64,000 nucleotides of DNA from Apoderus coryli (GCA_911728435.2 OU452198.1:15844001-15908000), one strand, 5' to 3'; shown: positions 45,201-49,721, counted from the stretch's first letter. The notes: generated by a model not told the origin, from the sequence alone. Program-made: numbers and translations.

Positions 45201-46446
45201 CGTACCACTAGAACAACGCAGAACAGTCAATTCTGAGTGGTACACAACCATTTGTTTGCCAGTTGTCTTCCAAGAAATCAGCAAAACCAACCGCCGAAGA
45301 CGGATCACTCTTCACCACGACAATGCGAGCTCTCACAAATCGGCTCAAACAACTGCATTTTTGAGCACCCAAAACATCGATTTGATGACTCATCCGCCCT
45401 ATAGTCCTGACTTGGCACCGGATGACTTCTTTTTGTTTCCGTACGTAAAAAACAAACTGAGAGGTCAACGTTTTTCGACACCTGAAGAAGCGGTTGCTGC
45501 ATTCAGAAGGCATGTTTTGGAGATACCTCAATCAGAGTGGCAAAAGTGCTTCGACAATTGGTTCAAACGCATGCAAAAGTGTATAGATCTTCATGGGGAA
45601 TATTTTGAAAAACAATAAAGTGATTTTGAATGATTAATATTTGTTTTTGTTCCCTAATCCCGAAATATTAAAGGCAACCCTCGTATACCTAACACCTAAC
45701 TAAGCGGTGGAAGTGTCTTTTGTACGAGGGTTTGTATGTAATTTAAGAATTATTATCAGCAGTAAATTCTGCTGGCTTTTTAGGTAAGTAACTGATTTTT
45801 TATTTCCGATTCATGGTTCTTAGTCGATTTGAATATGCCTTCAACGTGCTGTATACCTGGATGTAAATCAAATTATTATATAATTTTTTATAGATTTCTA
45901 GTATTGAAAAATAAAACCCGCAGCTGTCAATACTTCTTTATGTAAAATCAAAATATTGCCAATTTAATCAAATGAATAGTGAGTGGACTATATTTATCAA
46001 TTTACGAGAAGCCGGTGGCCGAAACATATATGCCTCAATTACCTTAGTTGGACACCGAATTGACCAAATATTTCGGCCAAAGGCGAAATTCGCCAACTTT
46101 CACCAAGATATATATTACATTATGAACAACAACTTACCATATAACCATAAACAGCCTTATAATTTATAATAGTTGCTTGTAGACTAAATCTAACTATATC
46201 AACAACTGGTAGAAATAAACTTAAAAATATTTGTAAATGATATAACTTTGACCGCGTCAGGTGTGCTGGTGACACTTCCGTTCCATATTTCCTGTATATA
46301 CTCAACTGAATACTACCAGCAATTAAAATAAATCCACCTATAATTAAACTTGAAACTGTGTCCATGAAACATTGTGATGTTCCATGATCTACCCAGACAT
46401 CCCATATGGTAATGTTAGGCGGACAGTAAGATATATTGACAACCAT
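9488..46446 (-). CDS. ABCB6: ABCB6/HMT-1-type half ABC transporter (11 coding exons, C-terminus off the left edge)
   Basis: Joined exons, 5' to 3' on the minus strand: 46446-46138, 42833-42634, 42568-42421, 28887-28710, 28631-28453, 26296-26059, 21488-21313, 19526-19321, 14178-13971, 10078-9900, 9602-9488. They total 2136 nt (712 codons) with every splice phase agreeing. The product has the extra N-terminal membrane domain of the ABCB6/HMT-1 group, then the ABC membrane domain ([18 protein letters not shown]-type loop, [20 protein letters not shown]), then the nucleotide-binding domain with Walker [10 protein letters not shown] and the Q-loop [14 protein letters not shown]. Signature and Walker B exons are not in the window, which accounts for the ~130 residues missing relative to the ~840-residue family length. 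Known members transport porphyrins or confer heavy-metal tolerance in mitochondrial, lysosomal or vacuolar membranes. Introns are greatly enlarged by transposons but the exons are clean. Confidence 0.93.
9900..10078 (-). CDS. ABCB6: ABCB6 exon 10 (Walker A and Q-loop)
   Basis: 179 nt encoding [20 protein letters not shown] (Walker A near residues 615-624 of the joined product), then a VDGQNI strand and the Q-loop [14 protein letters not shown]. Ends AA|GTAAGG, the split codon being completed by exon 11. Confidence 0.93.
10440..11470. repeat. Degenerate tandem repeat array in ABCB6 intron
   Basis: Several diverged ~100-150-bp units recur (about 10590, 10720, 10850, 10990 and 11385). Each has a T-run, then CCCTTTT, an ACTATTTACGAACGCC-like box, and a GTAGGTTATCTTATATCAAAGC-like box. 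The last unit abuts the retrotransposon fragment starting near 11471. The function is unknown; the array may be a decayed minisatellite or part of an element. Confidence 0.55.
11471..12960 (+). mobile_element. I-like non-LTR retrotransposon fragment (RT thumb, RNase H, zinc tail), decayed
   Basis: Frame pieces in order: KYLGVILD..W and the WGLKPK...[11 protein letters not shown] thumb block of a non-LTR RT (11477-12130), followed by [25 protein letters not shown]. RNase H comes next: VWYTDGSK, then [10 protein letters not shown] and [22 protein letters not shown] (12261-12599). Last is a CRFC...[10 protein letters not shown] zinc-like tail (12679 on). RNase H is split by a stop after TDGSK and by frame changes. 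The RT palm and the endonuclease are missing. RNase H after RT fits the I/LOA/R1-like lineages. It lies in the ABCB6 intron between exons 9 and 10. Confidence 0.82.
12706..12960. repeat. Inverted duplication of the retrotransposon zinc-tail segment
   Basis: About 90 bp at 12706-12799 (start TAACCGAGGACGACAC) recurs as reverse complement at 12868-12957, separated by ~65 bp. The arms have diverged slightly, so an RNA across it would fold into a long hairpin. It likely arose by template switching or a second insertion in inverse orientation. Confidence 0.75.
12971..13063. repeat. Small direct and inverted repeat cluster
   Basis: The box GTCCCACACTTTTCATGAAG followed by TTGATGATTTCAT occurs twice in direct orientation (about 12971 and 13006) and once inverted (13036-13063). 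The last two form a near-perfect short palindrome. No gene is seen here. Confidence 0.7.
13240..13519. mobile_element. Mariner-like terminal repeat remnant
   Basis: The stretch contains a box resembling CGCCCTGTAACTCGGAAAC, common inside long mariner TIRs. It ends GACACCCTGTACAG, the usual outer mariner end, next to TA. No transposase and no convincing matching left end were found. Confidence 0.4.
13971..14178 (-). CDS. ABCB6: ABCB6 exon 9 (MENMFDLL, start of NBD)
   Basis: 208 nt encoding [16 protein letters not shown] and the first NBD strands, ending GKSVAL just before Walker A. Acceptor ATTTCAG. A dispersed repeat begins only about 8 nt upstream of the acceptor and supplies its T-run. A plain reading frame continues past the GTAAGC donor but loses homology there. 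Confidence 0.92.
14186..14390. repeat. Dispersed repeat family copy (5' end plus part of 3' end)
   Basis: It begins in an A-run, ATCGGTTATGTC, then CCAAAACTTTCCCG, closely matching 26786-26850. It then jumps to the TGGAAATGGTCTTAGTCGTC box found near 20345 and 27335. The copy is internally deleted. Its A-run abuts the acceptor of ABCB6 exon 9 (minus strand), giving the polypyrimidine tract. Confidence 0.7.
14740..16640 (-). mobile_element. CR1/Jockey-like non-LTR retrotransposon remnant
   Basis: Minus-strand frame pieces in order: the pre-RT segment [16 protein letters not shown]...[10 protein letters not shown] (16632-16348), a [17 protein letters not shown]...[15 protein letters not shown] block and [10 protein letters not shown] (15760-15329). 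After a frameshift come the YTDD catalytic site and [14 protein letters not shown] (15375-14881), and finally [15 protein letters not shown]...[10 protein letters not shown] (14900-14740). Frameshifts and a ~550-bp disruption (15790-16350, holding a separate hammerhead-bearing repeat) make it dead. It lies in the ABCB6 intron between exons 8 and 9. Confidence 0.8.
16171..16214 (-). ncRNA. Hammerhead ribozyme motif, second family
   Basis: Read on the minus strand: CACCA, core CUGAUGA, a short stem II (GACG/CGAC with one A-A mismatch) and core GAAA. The palindrome ACGGCCGU then forms stem III, followed by triplet GUC and UGGUG pairing with CACCA as stem I. All invariant core bases are present. 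It sits in a ~105-bp segment (16138-16243) bounded by TGTTGGARATTTG inverted repeats. The sequence differs from the PLE ribozymes at 32, 4032 and 9126. Confidence 0.68.
16640..16946 (-). mobile_element. Non-LTR reverse transcriptase fragment
   Basis: Encodes [25 protein letters not shown] and, further on, a [18 protein letters not shown] block. These are RT motifs 1 to A of a non-LTR element. Only this segment remains, and frame breaks occur after it. It is distinct from the element at 14740-16640. Confidence 0.7.
17046..17086 (+). ncRNA. Hammerhead-like fold with non-permissive cleavage base
   Basis: TTGTC, core CTGAAGA, stem II GACTT/AAGTC, core GAAA, palindrome ACGT as stem III, then G at the cleavage position and GACAA pairing with TTGTC. 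The geometry is that of a type I hammerhead, but the base before stem I is G, which blocks cleavage in known ribozymes. This is probably an inactivated or diverged PLE/retrozyme-type terminal repeat. Confidence 0.42.
17148..17172. repeat. Isolated end of the dispersed repeat family
   Basis: GGGTTGGGAAAGTAAAA is the terminal box that also ends the copies at 20456 and 27435. Only the end is present. Confidence 0.45.
17276..18760 (+). mobile_element. I-like non-LTR retrotransposon fragment (RT thumb, RNase H, zinc tail), decayed
   Basis: Pieces in order: an [16 protein letters not shown] motif near 17330, [21 protein letters not shown] and [20 protein letters not shown] (17431 on). After a frameshift come [20 protein letters not shown], RNase H with [27 protein letters not shown] and LVWVPGH (to 18281), then a [15 protein letters not shown] tail near 18550. 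It is related to the element at 11471 but clearly diverged. It lies in the ABCB6 intron between exons 8 and 9. Confidence 0.82.
19321..19526 (-). CDS. ABCB6: ABCB6 exon 8 ([21 protein letters not shown])
   Basis: 206 nt encoding [30 protein letters not shown] and PLNWFGTYY. The split Arg codon is completed by exon 9. Donor GTATGT. Confidence 0.93.
19527..20154. other. ABCB6 intron 7, nothing recognised
   Basis: AT-rich intron sequence between exon 8 and the dispersed repeat. No ORF, RNA or repeat structure could be supported. Confidence 0.5.
20155..20456. repeat. Dispersed repeat family copy (3' half)
   Basis: Shares GGGCTAAAGCGATTTCAACC, GGCGCTATCGTGGAAGAATA, CTGGAAATGGTCTTAATCGT, TTAGCGCGTTCACAAT and the GGGAAAGTAAAA end with 27190-27435. 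It contains a short (AC)n stretch. No ORF. Confidence 0.75.
20457..21312. other. ABCB6 intron 7 continued, nothing recognised
   Basis: AT-rich sequence with short chance ORFs only. Confidence 0.5.
21313..21488 (-). CDS. ABCB6: ABCB6 exon 7 ([16 protein letters not shown])
   Basis: 176 nt with [30 protein letters not shown] and [13 protein letters not shown], the most conserved cytosolic loop of the family. Ends phase 0 at CAG|GTACCT. The 4.6-kb intron before it holds a retrotransposon nest. Confidence 0.93.
22296..22445 (+). repeat. BEL/Pao 5' LTR
   Basis: 150 bp, TG...CA bounded. From ATTGTATTATTATTA to TTTACA it is repeated at 23221-23350 with few differences. A TGG-starting primer-binding site follows at 22446. 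Confidence 0.8.
22550..23248 (+). pseudogene. BEL/Pao Gag, C-terminally truncated
   Basis: ATG at 22550. A charged coiled-coil region ([20 protein letters not shown] and following, residues ~60-105) precedes the conserved [39 protein letters not shown] block. That block is typical of the Gag N-terminal domain of Pao/BEL elements. The frame then enters LTR sequence ([11 protein letters not shown]) and stops. Without the nucleocapsid and pol it is a defective or non-autonomous copy. Confidence 0.8.
23221..23350 (+). repeat. BEL/Pao 3' LTR, truncated at its left end
   Basis: Matches 22318-22445 closely but lacks the first ~20 bp of the LTR. The gag reading frame runs into it, marking the deletion joint. 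Confidence 0.75.
23628..25312 (-). mobile_element. Tc1/mariner-type transposon with ~400-bp terminal inverted repeats, defective
   Basis: Starts CAGGGTGGTCCAACTTTTAC and ends with the reverse complement, with TA on each side (23626-27, 25313-14). The inverted repeats extend about 400 bp (to ~24035 and from ~24903). The inner minus-strand transposase is broken. The outer ends resemble those of the intact element at 35466, so the two are related. Removing it rejoins the KRL|YSEYLL codons of the surrounding RT. Confidence 0.85.
24127..24966 (-). pseudogene. Mariner-type transposase remnant
   Basis: Recognisable: [19 protein letters not shown] (first catalytic Asp), [18 protein letters not shown], a [19 protein letters not shown] second Asp block in another frame, and [22 protein letters not shown] near the C-terminus. 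The N-terminal DNA-binding region is gone and frames are shifted, so it is inactive. Confidence 0.75.
25490..26058. other. ABCB6 intron 6, right part, nothing recognised
   Basis: AT-rich sequence between the retrotransposon nest and exon 6. Only chance ORFs are present. Confidence 0.5.
26059..26296 (-). CDS. ABCB6: ABCB6 exon 6 ([19 protein letters not shown])
   Basis: 238 nt encoding [16 protein letters not shown], then the [17 protein letters not shown] loop and helices ending NAWFGLIVF. Ends one base into a Val codon at GTAAGT. Confidence 0.93.
26786..27435. repeat. Dispersed repeat, fullest copy, with tRNA-like segment
   Basis: ~650 bp. It starts AAATCGGTTGTGTCGC, CCAAAACTTTCCCGAC and ends GAGTCGGGAAAGTAAAA, so its tips are short inverted repeats (ACTTTCCCGA/TCGGGAAAGT). 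Partial copies lie at 14186, 17148 and 20155. The interior has a tRNA-like block on the minus strand (26942-27008). No protein is encoded. It could be a MITE or a SINE-containing composite. Confidence 0.7.
26942..27008 (-). pseudogene. tRNA-like segment (Ala-like anticodon arm), not a functional tRNA
   Basis: Minus strand: an A-box-like TGGCGTCAATGAGGG, an anticodon arm around GCTTCGCATGC, a good B box GAGTTCGATTCC with T-arm, and a following T-run that could terminate Pol III. The 5' acceptor strand does not pair with the 3' CTCTGG strand, so it is a tRNA-derived repeat or pseudogene. Confidence 0.55.
27440..28452. other. ABCB6 intron 5, nothing recognised
   Basis: Unique-looking AT-rich sequence with a small (ATT)n run near 27830. 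No supported gene or repeat. Confidence 0.45.
28453..28631 (-). CDS. ABCB6: ABCB6 exon 5 (KFLQGGGTG block)
   Basis: 179 nt. It contains [23 protein letters not shown] and QQYTTREVE, a strongly conserved ABCB6/HMT-1 block. Ends phase 0 at GAG|GTGAAT. Confidence 0.92.
28710..28887 (-). CDS. ABCB6: ABCB6 exon 4 (start of ABC membrane domain)
   Basis: 178 nt beginning [15 protein letters not shown], a linker with the STW motif seen before the first ABC-domain helix in ABCB6. It then has PFLWPKKD and [17 protein letters not shown]. Ends phase 1 at GTAAGT. Confidence 0.9.
28888..30223. other. ABCB6 intron 3 (right of exon 4), no supported gene
   Basis: AT-rich except 29380-29960, which is more GC-balanced with a 130-codon plus ORF (29372) and a 73-codon ORF (29742). 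Neither shows a domain I recognise. On the minus strand several broken frame pieces occur there, so it may be an old element. Confidence 0.4.
30224..30313 (-). CDS. Candidate alternative first exon of ABCB6 (30 codons)
   Basis: ATG at 30313 opens 30 codons of a basic, Ser/Asn-rich peptide ending AAG|GTATGA in phase 0. That phase is exactly what exon 4 (28887, phase 0) needs, so the exon would splice in frame and give a protein lacking the N-terminal membrane domain. No homology supports it, and the main transcript joins exon 3 directly to exon 4. It could also be a chance ORF. Confidence 0.3.
30671..30854 (+). repeat. Copia 5' LTR
   Basis: 184 bp, apparently identical to 32263-32446. The primer-binding-like GGTTATGGGCCCAG begins just after it. 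Confidence 0.92.
30941..32246 (+). pseudogene. Copia Pol remnant (RT and RNase H)
   Basis: RT part 30941-31375: [53 protein letters not shown] 154-bp tandem duplication then shifts the frame. The second part (31425-32246) has [14 protein letters not shown] (catalytic YVDD), then jumps (deletion) to [20 protein letters not shown] and on through RNase H ([30 protein letters not shown]). Neither half is a complete RT. Confidence 0.88.
31148..31455 (+). repeat. 154-bp tandem duplication inside Copia RT
   Basis: The segment starting GAGAAAGCATGTTTATTAAAG at 31148 repeats at 31302 and ends AGGAGCAAAAA. The two units look identical. 154 is not a multiple of three, so it breaks the reading frame. 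Confidence 0.88.
32263..32446 (+). repeat. Copia 3' LTR
   Basis: 184 bp copy of the 5' LTR, preceded by the purine-rich GTGAGGAGGAG polypurine tract and followed by GACGT. Confidence 0.92.
32719..33076. mobile_element. MITE with CATAGTCTAATAAA terminal inverted repeats
   Basis: 358 bp bounded by inverted ~35-bp repeats that also share TAGTCCCCG further in. It is nested in the MADF-bearing element, just upstream of its ATG. The same TIR occurs as a bare palindrome at 39777-39816. Confidence 0.7.
33096..33233 (+). CDS. MADF-domain N-terminal fragment (45 codons)
   Basis: ATG at 33096. [20 protein letters not shown] followed by [20 protein letters not shown] matches the MADF pattern of a Trp-led helix, E..P-LW and YKNK. 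The frame stops after LL. A CT|GTAATT donor and a TTACAG acceptor at about 33280 could continue it, but the continuation soon stops. It is likely a transposon-borne or decayed gene piece. Confidence 0.5.
   Translation: MAKKKWSAEVTIKFLEGHESYPCLWNVHSSSYKNKGLENAYQKLL
33416..34434. other. ABCB6 intron 3 segment, nothing recognised
   Basis: No supported ORF or repeat. Some stretches (33880-34010) look like old element sequence but no motif is clear. Confidence 0.4.
34435..35455 (+). mobile_element. Jockey/R1-like non-LTR retrotransposon 3' half
   Basis: The open frame 34440-35240 begins inside the RT at [21 protein letters not shown], with [10 protein letters not shown] (catalytic FADD), [13 protein letters not shown] and the thumb block [27 protein letters not shown]. 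After a one-base frame change a [15 protein letters not shown] tail continues to ~35390, followed by a (GTATT)n run. It belongs to the same family as the copies at 48440 and 58653-62531. The mariner at 35466 inserted in its 3'UTR; the rest (to a TTTA-repeat tail near 37625) lies beyond that mariner. Confidence 0.85.
35466..37552 (+). mobile_element. Apparently intact mariner-type (DD41D) transposon
   Basis: 2087 bp bounded by CAGGGTGGTCCAACGAAAAG and its reverse complement, with TA on both sides (35464-65, 37553-54). Very similar inverted repeats extend ~365 bp inward (to ~35830 and from ~37195). A complete transposase ORF lies between. Long TIRs, a full ORF and only light divergence between arms suggest it moved recently. 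Confidence 0.93.
36035..37108 (+). CDS. Mariner-type transposase, DD41D
   Basis: 357 codons from ATG 36035 (an upstream in-frame ATG at 35996 is inside or near the TIR and less likely). The N-terminal helix-turn-helix region has [20 protein letters not shown]; a second HTH follows with [20 protein letters not shown]. The catalytic triad is [10 protein letters not shown] (D1), QQDGAPPHY (D2) and [16 protein letters not shown] (D3), with 41 residues between D2 and D3. [14 protein letters not shown] and [14 protein letters not shown] are hallmarks of this long-spacing branch. The length is that of an active mariner transposase and no stop or frameshift is seen. Confidence 0.93.
   Translation: MIYSILERVEIVKLYFQNNSSARLTARLFNERHPDKNVNDVYVGKLVKKFVDTGSVCNVKHQPQKPIRNEAVEVAVLGHVEMDHSQSTRQLAEASGVSRSSIIRILKAYKFHPYKIKLVQELNEDDPDRRLQFCEAMSQRLIEDPQLLFNICFSDECTFYLNGAVNRHNCRYWDDSNPHLFREVHTQYPQKINVWCGILGNHIIGPLFIPGNLTGEVYLNMLEDTIDPLITQIIEDDQNHTADRLYFQQDGAPPHYVAPVRQFLDDRFPGRWIGRRGPIEWPARSPDLSPLDFFLWGHLKNKCFATKPESIEDLRQRITEECRNITPDMLQNVRNRFEQNLYYCMESNGSHFQHLLM
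37690..38215 (-). pseudogene. Mariner/IS630-type transposase remnant
   Basis: Minus-strand frame pieces: [52 protein letters not shown] and [15 protein letters not shown]. These are the transposase core with the third Asp. Several frame breaks. No paired inverted repeats identified. Unrelated in detail to the intact neighbour. Confidence 0.65.
38683..39158 (+). pseudogene. THAP-type zinc finger fragment, frame-broken
   Basis: ATG at 38683 encodes [20 protein letters not shown], ending at a GTAAGT donor (38748). After a TTGTAG acceptor (exon from 38990) [11 protein letters not shown] continues in frame. The second zinc half [13 protein letters not shown] and [12 protein letters not shown] follows in another frame, up to a GTAATT donor at 39159. 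C-x2-C and C-x2-H with a following F and a conserved P are THAP hallmarks, but the usual Trp segment between them is missing. It may come from a host gene copy or a THAP-bearing transposon (P-like). Confidence 0.58.
39162..39198. repeat. (TA)n microsatellite
   Basis: About 18 TA units directly after the THAP fragment. Confidence 0.9.
39340..39500 (-). mobile_element. PLE terminal-repeat remnant with hammerhead motif
   Basis: Around 39361-39430 the arrangement matches the PLE repeats (ACATGTTTC..., CATCATCAGTGGC) but with different stem II bases. No ORF accompanies it, so this is a solo terminal piece of another PLE subfamily. Confidence 0.65.
39377..39419 (-). ncRNA. Hammerhead ribozyme motif, older PLE subfamily
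   Basis: Minus strand: GCCA, CUGAUGA, U, stem II GGGAC/GUCCC around a 7-nt loop, GAAA, palindrome ACAUGU, triplet GUA and UGGC. The covarying stem II relative to the 32-73 copy (GGAA/UUCC) supports a real fold. GUA is a permitted cleavage triplet. Confidence 0.7.
39777..39816. repeat. Perfect 40-bp palindrome made of two MITE ends
   Basis: CCATAGTCTAATAAATAATA and its exact reverse complement, flanked by TTTAA on both sides (39772-76, 39817-21). The arm equals the TIR of the MITE at 32719-33076, so this looks like a MITE that lost its whole interior. Confidence 0.75.
39822..40400. other. ABCB6 intron 3 segment, nothing recognised
   Basis: AT-rich, no supported gene. Small ORFs look like chance. 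Confidence 0.4.
40401..40984. repeat. Pair of ~55-bp direct repeats ~530 bp apart
   Basis: The boxes at 40401-40455 and 40930-40984 share ATGTT-GGATCTT, the AAAAGTGCTTTCACT core and GACGAATTTTGGTCA-like ends. The DNA between them is enriched in CGAAAC-type short words and has no gene. It could be a short LTR-like or satellite unit. Confidence 0.5.
41095..42362 (+). mobile_element. Jockey-like non-LTR retrotransposon remnant
   Basis: RT pieces: [19 protein letters not shown], a [20 protein letters not shown] motif, and [19 protein letters not shown] with [12 protein letters not shown]. Frames are broken throughout. The 3'UTR ends AATGGACTTTGTCC then (AATA)n, as in the element inverted at 59102-61539, so both are one family. 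Confidence 0.8.
42421..42568 (-). CDS. ABCB6: ABCB6 exon 3 ([10 protein letters not shown] segment)
   Basis: 148 nt completing the split Gly codon. The [17 protein letters not shown] stretch aligns in kind with the last N-terminal helix of ABCB6 proteins. It ends phase 0 at AGA|GTAAGT. A 13.5-kb intron follows. Confidence 0.87.
42634..42833 (-). CDS. ABCB6: ABCB6 exon 2 (N-terminal membrane domain)
   Basis: 200 nt after a T-rich CAG acceptor. It encodes two hydrophobic segments separated by [17 protein letters not shown] and ends after two bases of a Gly codon at GTAAAT. The ~3.3 kb intron before it contains a dead mariner. Confidence 0.87.
42834..44365. other. ABCB6 intron 1, left part
   Basis: AT-rich intron. 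Apart from a PLE terminal relic at 43618-43661 nothing can be supported. Confidence 0.4.
43618..43661 (-). repeat. Decayed PLE hammerhead-type terminal repeat
   Basis: Minus strand: GACACUAAUGA, stem II GGAUAC/GUACC, UAAACAUGUU, UGGC. It aligns with the ribozymes at 32 and 39377, but both invariant core Gs are changed (CUGAUGA to CUAAUGA, GAAA to UAAA), so it cannot be active. Confidence 0.6.
44366..45683 (+). mobile_element. Mariner (DD34D) element, inactive
   Basis: The right end is GGCAACCCTCG followed by TA. The left end is diverged in its first ~20 bp but has TATTTCGGGATTTGGCAACC. It contains a broken transposase. A second copy of the same family lies at 58558-63625. It sits in ABCB6 intron 1. 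Confidence 0.85.
44534..45618 (+). pseudogene. Mariner transposase pseudogene (DD34D)
   Basis: ATG at 44534 starts [12 protein letters not shown] then stops because of a ~33-bp insertion. [38 protein letters not shown] and [20 protein letters not shown] (HTH) follow in another frame. The catalytic part in 45052-45618 has TGDESWIYA (D1), [10 protein letters not shown] (D2) and [13 protein letters not shown] (D3, 34 residues on), ending at HGEYFEKQ. At least one stop and two frame changes make it dead. Confidence 0.88.
46138..46446 (-). CDS. ABCB6: ABCB6 exon 1 (start codon, first membrane helices)
   Basis: Begins at ATG 46446 and encodes 103 residues with several hydrophobic helices, ending at a GTAAGT donor in phase 0. 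A TTTGTTTCAG acceptor ends at 46458, so the 5'UTR is probably spliced and a non-coding first exon should lie upstream. The N-terminus carries a conserved-looking YCPPN segment typical of the family's luminal start. Confidence 0.88.
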
Positions 46447-46734
46447 TTTTATGGTTTCTGAAACAAAGAGAATAAATTAAATAAGCACATGAAAGCAAGA
46501 GTAATATTAGAATCAACAATACACAAAAAACTACTGCCTAAAGTCAGCTTCTTCAAAGCATCTTTGCGTGAACGCGGTTAGACTGAAATTGAGAATTGTT
46601 TAAGCTATCAAACTAATACTACTGCCACTATAAATTAAGAGATATCCAAACATCTATATGAAAATATAAATCACCGATACCAGTTGTAACTCTCAGTCCC
46701 CAGTTGCTCAAGTTGATCTCCCATATACACAAGG

Positions 46735-47165
46735 TATAACTGTCGGCATCGTGGCGAAGCGGGAGGATTCTTTACGCTCTCAAACAACAGACACTACACA
46801 GGGTCGCGTGAAGCTAAGCTAGGTAAAAAGACATGGGATAACAGGGACAATGAATTCCACTGACTGGTGCACAGAGCTCAATGATGAACTAGAACACAAA
46901 AAAATCTTAAGACTTATGTTAAATGACGTCATCGCCCTTCAGATTGTCAGTTGGCAGGACTGAGGAACCTAAAATCTTAAAACTTCCAAGAAGGAATGAT
47001 TTAGTATGCAGACCCGTCGAAATCTGAGAAGAAACTGGGAGCAAGGATAGTATCCTAAAATCCAAGAGTTAGCATACATGAACTATTCCTAGGAGAGAAT
47101 CAACACCGTGTTTCAAGCGAAGGTAACTATACAGTGTGTTCAAGATGGCTTTGAATTTGACAATA
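46735..47165 (+). mobile_element. Highly decayed I-like retrotransposon relic
   Basis: Short frame pieces resemble the RNase-H-bearing elements at 11471 and 17276: a thumb-like region, then NTVFQAKVTIQCVQDG, matching the [14 protein letters not shown] motif of the copy at 17276. Many stops. The relic starts about 290 bp upstream of ABCB6 exon 1. Confidence 0.45.
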
Positions 47166-47995
47166 AAAAATCCAGGGCCGTATTGAAAAAAAAAATAAAT
47201 TGATTCTGGTTTTTCAAAAACGAAACTTCGTAGCGAAAATTTGTAAACGCCATCATTTTCTCCTCAAAATTTTTGGATATCTTGAACTAGCTTTAAGAGG
47301 CTATAACAGAACAATTTTCTGAAAATAACGGAGTATGTTTAGGGCAAGAAGAAGAGAATCTGACAAAAATAAACCATGAAAATAAATAATATAATAATAA
47401 TCATTTTTATCTAGCATATATGCTATTTACATTGATGTATAAAAACAAAAATATCAATCCATTTACAAACAATAAAAACCCTAGTATAAAAAACATAAAA
47501 TAATTACAAACACAAACGATGACAAACTAACAGGCTATAATCCACCTTTAGACAAAGTTAATTTTCTTTTAAAAACAGCAACAGTCGTACCACAGTTAAA
47601 ATAATATACAGTTGATTCTCATCGTGTCGGTACGTCTGATGTTCATGTCTACAAACAATTCGCCGCACTTATAGATATAGTATAGGATCTTATAGTATAT
47701 ATAGATATAGTATAATATCGTAGCGGGCCAGAAATGTAGCTGGGAATGCGACGAGTCGATGCCGTTTTCAGCGTCTACTGGACCTTCTTGTCTGTGGTTA
47801 ATATTCGATGGTAGTACAGTCCTTCACATACATATACACGTCTTATTTATTATAAGGCCTTTATGAAATGTTCTTTCAAATTATTTCTTGTGTTGAAGTC
47901 ATGAACGTACGAGTTAACAATTTGGATGTCAAATAATTTGGCGTCAAACCAAGTTTAATTTTATGAATCAGTGTAAGAGTACGAAACTCTAAATA
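47166..47995. other. Intergenic, nothing recognised
   Basis: AT-rich upstream flank of ABCB6. Short imperfect repeats of TATAGATATAGTATA near 47670-47715. No gene. Confidence 0.4.
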
Positions 47996-47999
47996 CATA

Positions 48000-48410
48000 A
48001 ATAAATTGCCGTCATGGCACTATTCTGAATTTTGTGACGACAATCTAGTTCGTCTTATTTGCATTGTACAAAATGGGAGCAGAATATGTAAAATGGGGCA
48101 ATATAAGAGTATTGTAAGCTATCAATCTTGAATATCTCGTTAATGAATGGGCTAGGTATTTTAGCTAAGAAGTGAACAGATTTTGATACTTTTGAACAAT
48201 ATCCTTCCAGGACTTCACTGTTCATCGTTACCTTAGTGTTCAAATTGGAATATTCAAAGTGAATGCGTTTACTGCCAAAAATCATGCATAATTAAATTAG
48301 CGTTACACCACGAAGTAACTCGAAGCAAGGTATCCACCACCACTTCGGCAAGGCTATTACTCGAAAAATAGAAGAGAGTATCATCAGAAAACAGTTGACT
48401 GTTGCTTGAT
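48000..48410 (-). mobile_element. Non-LTR RT relic
   Basis: Minus frame pieces: LFSDDTLFYFSSNSLAEVV (a YADD-type site written FSDD), TSWCNANLIMH and a HFEYSNLNTKVTMNSEVLEG stretch. Stops and shifts separate them. Confidence 0.5.
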
Positions 48411-48439
48411 CAATGGCATACGCATACATAATATCATTA

Positions 48440-48795
48440 ACTAATGTTAATGTTAGTGTTCCAAGAATGGAGGTTCGATATAGTCAAACTTTTCACATTG
48501 ACAAAGCGAGGACGAATGTACTTCTACGTGCTCCTATTAGTATAATGTGTGCTAACTACAATTGTATTTGCGCGCACTGTGATATCTTCGATTCGGGTTT
48601 GAGTGAAGGTATAGGATATGCCACTGAGCACTTTAATGATTAGAATTGTTGTTGTGGGTTTTGAATTATTGTTATTTTTTTTTATCTGTATTGGATATTG
48701 TATTATTTGTATTAATTTAAGATATTTGTCCTGTAGAGGGTTTGTAAACTGTTGGGCAGGTAAATGCTATCATTATTATTATAATATTAATATAG
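48440..48795 (+). mobile_element. 3' end of a Jockey/R1-like non-LTR element
   Basis: Encodes KARTNVLLRAPISIMCANYN...CDIF, the same C-terminal block as RARTNVILKSPIYTMCRQFN in the copy ending at 62383. A TGCTATCATTATTATTATAA tail closes it. Extremely 5'-truncated. Confidence 0.7.
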
Positions 48796-48799
48796 AGTA

Positions 48800-49720
48800 A
48801 AAACAAGTCCCAAACTACTCTGTGGTTCGCCAACAATATTTTCCATCCCTGGTGAAACAAAACCTTTAATTTTTGTTGTGTGTTTTCTATTATCTAGATA
48901 GTCAGCAAGTCAAGCTAAAGCAATTCCTGAAATACCCATTTTGTTAGTTTAAAAATAAATTTTCCCCTATCAATAGACTCGAGGTCTTAAATTTTATTTA
49001 TATATTTGATCCGTTTTTCAAATTAATTACAGACTTCTGTATACCTTAATTGTAACTTACAGATTTTTAGGCCAAAATCTACTGACAAAAAGAAACTTAC
49101 TTAATTTTTCGATTTAGTTAAGCACATAAGATGGATAAAATATTGTTTTCATAAAATAAAATTCAAATGGTTTTTTATAGTAAGTAATAATTTTATATGT
49201 AAATGAAGTTACGCCTAATTTTATAAATCTTGGTACTTAACACTACATCGAAATATTTTACGGAAATTATTATTCTTAAAGGATTACAAATTTCCATTGT
49301 TGTGCATATATCAGTGTTTAAATTAGATTTACTTCTGTTTGCTTTCTACCATGTACATTTTATTTACATGCTTTGTCAGGGTTTTAGTCGCTGATATATT
49401 TGATGAAACGGTTAAAGACCGCTTACAGAAATTAATATTGTCCAGAATAACCGGAAGTGCAGCCTTCCAACAAATAATTATATTAACATGCTATCCCCAA
49501 TTCTGAATTATAGTATTTCCAGTATTTATCCAATTTTTTACGGAGATGACATATGGACTTTGTAAAACCAATTTGTCAAACTATCCTATAAATTATCAAT
49601 ATTACTAACTTGTTGGTATTAGGCCTGGACGTAATCAGGGACTAAATGTTTCCGAATACAAAAAGCTGGAAACCCACTTCGACTAAGAACCTTTAAAAAA
49701 TAAGTAAGATAACAAGATGT
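48800..49720. other. Intergenic, nothing recognised
   Basis: AT-rich sequence without supported ORFs or repeats. Confidence 0.4.
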
Positions 49721-49721
49721 A

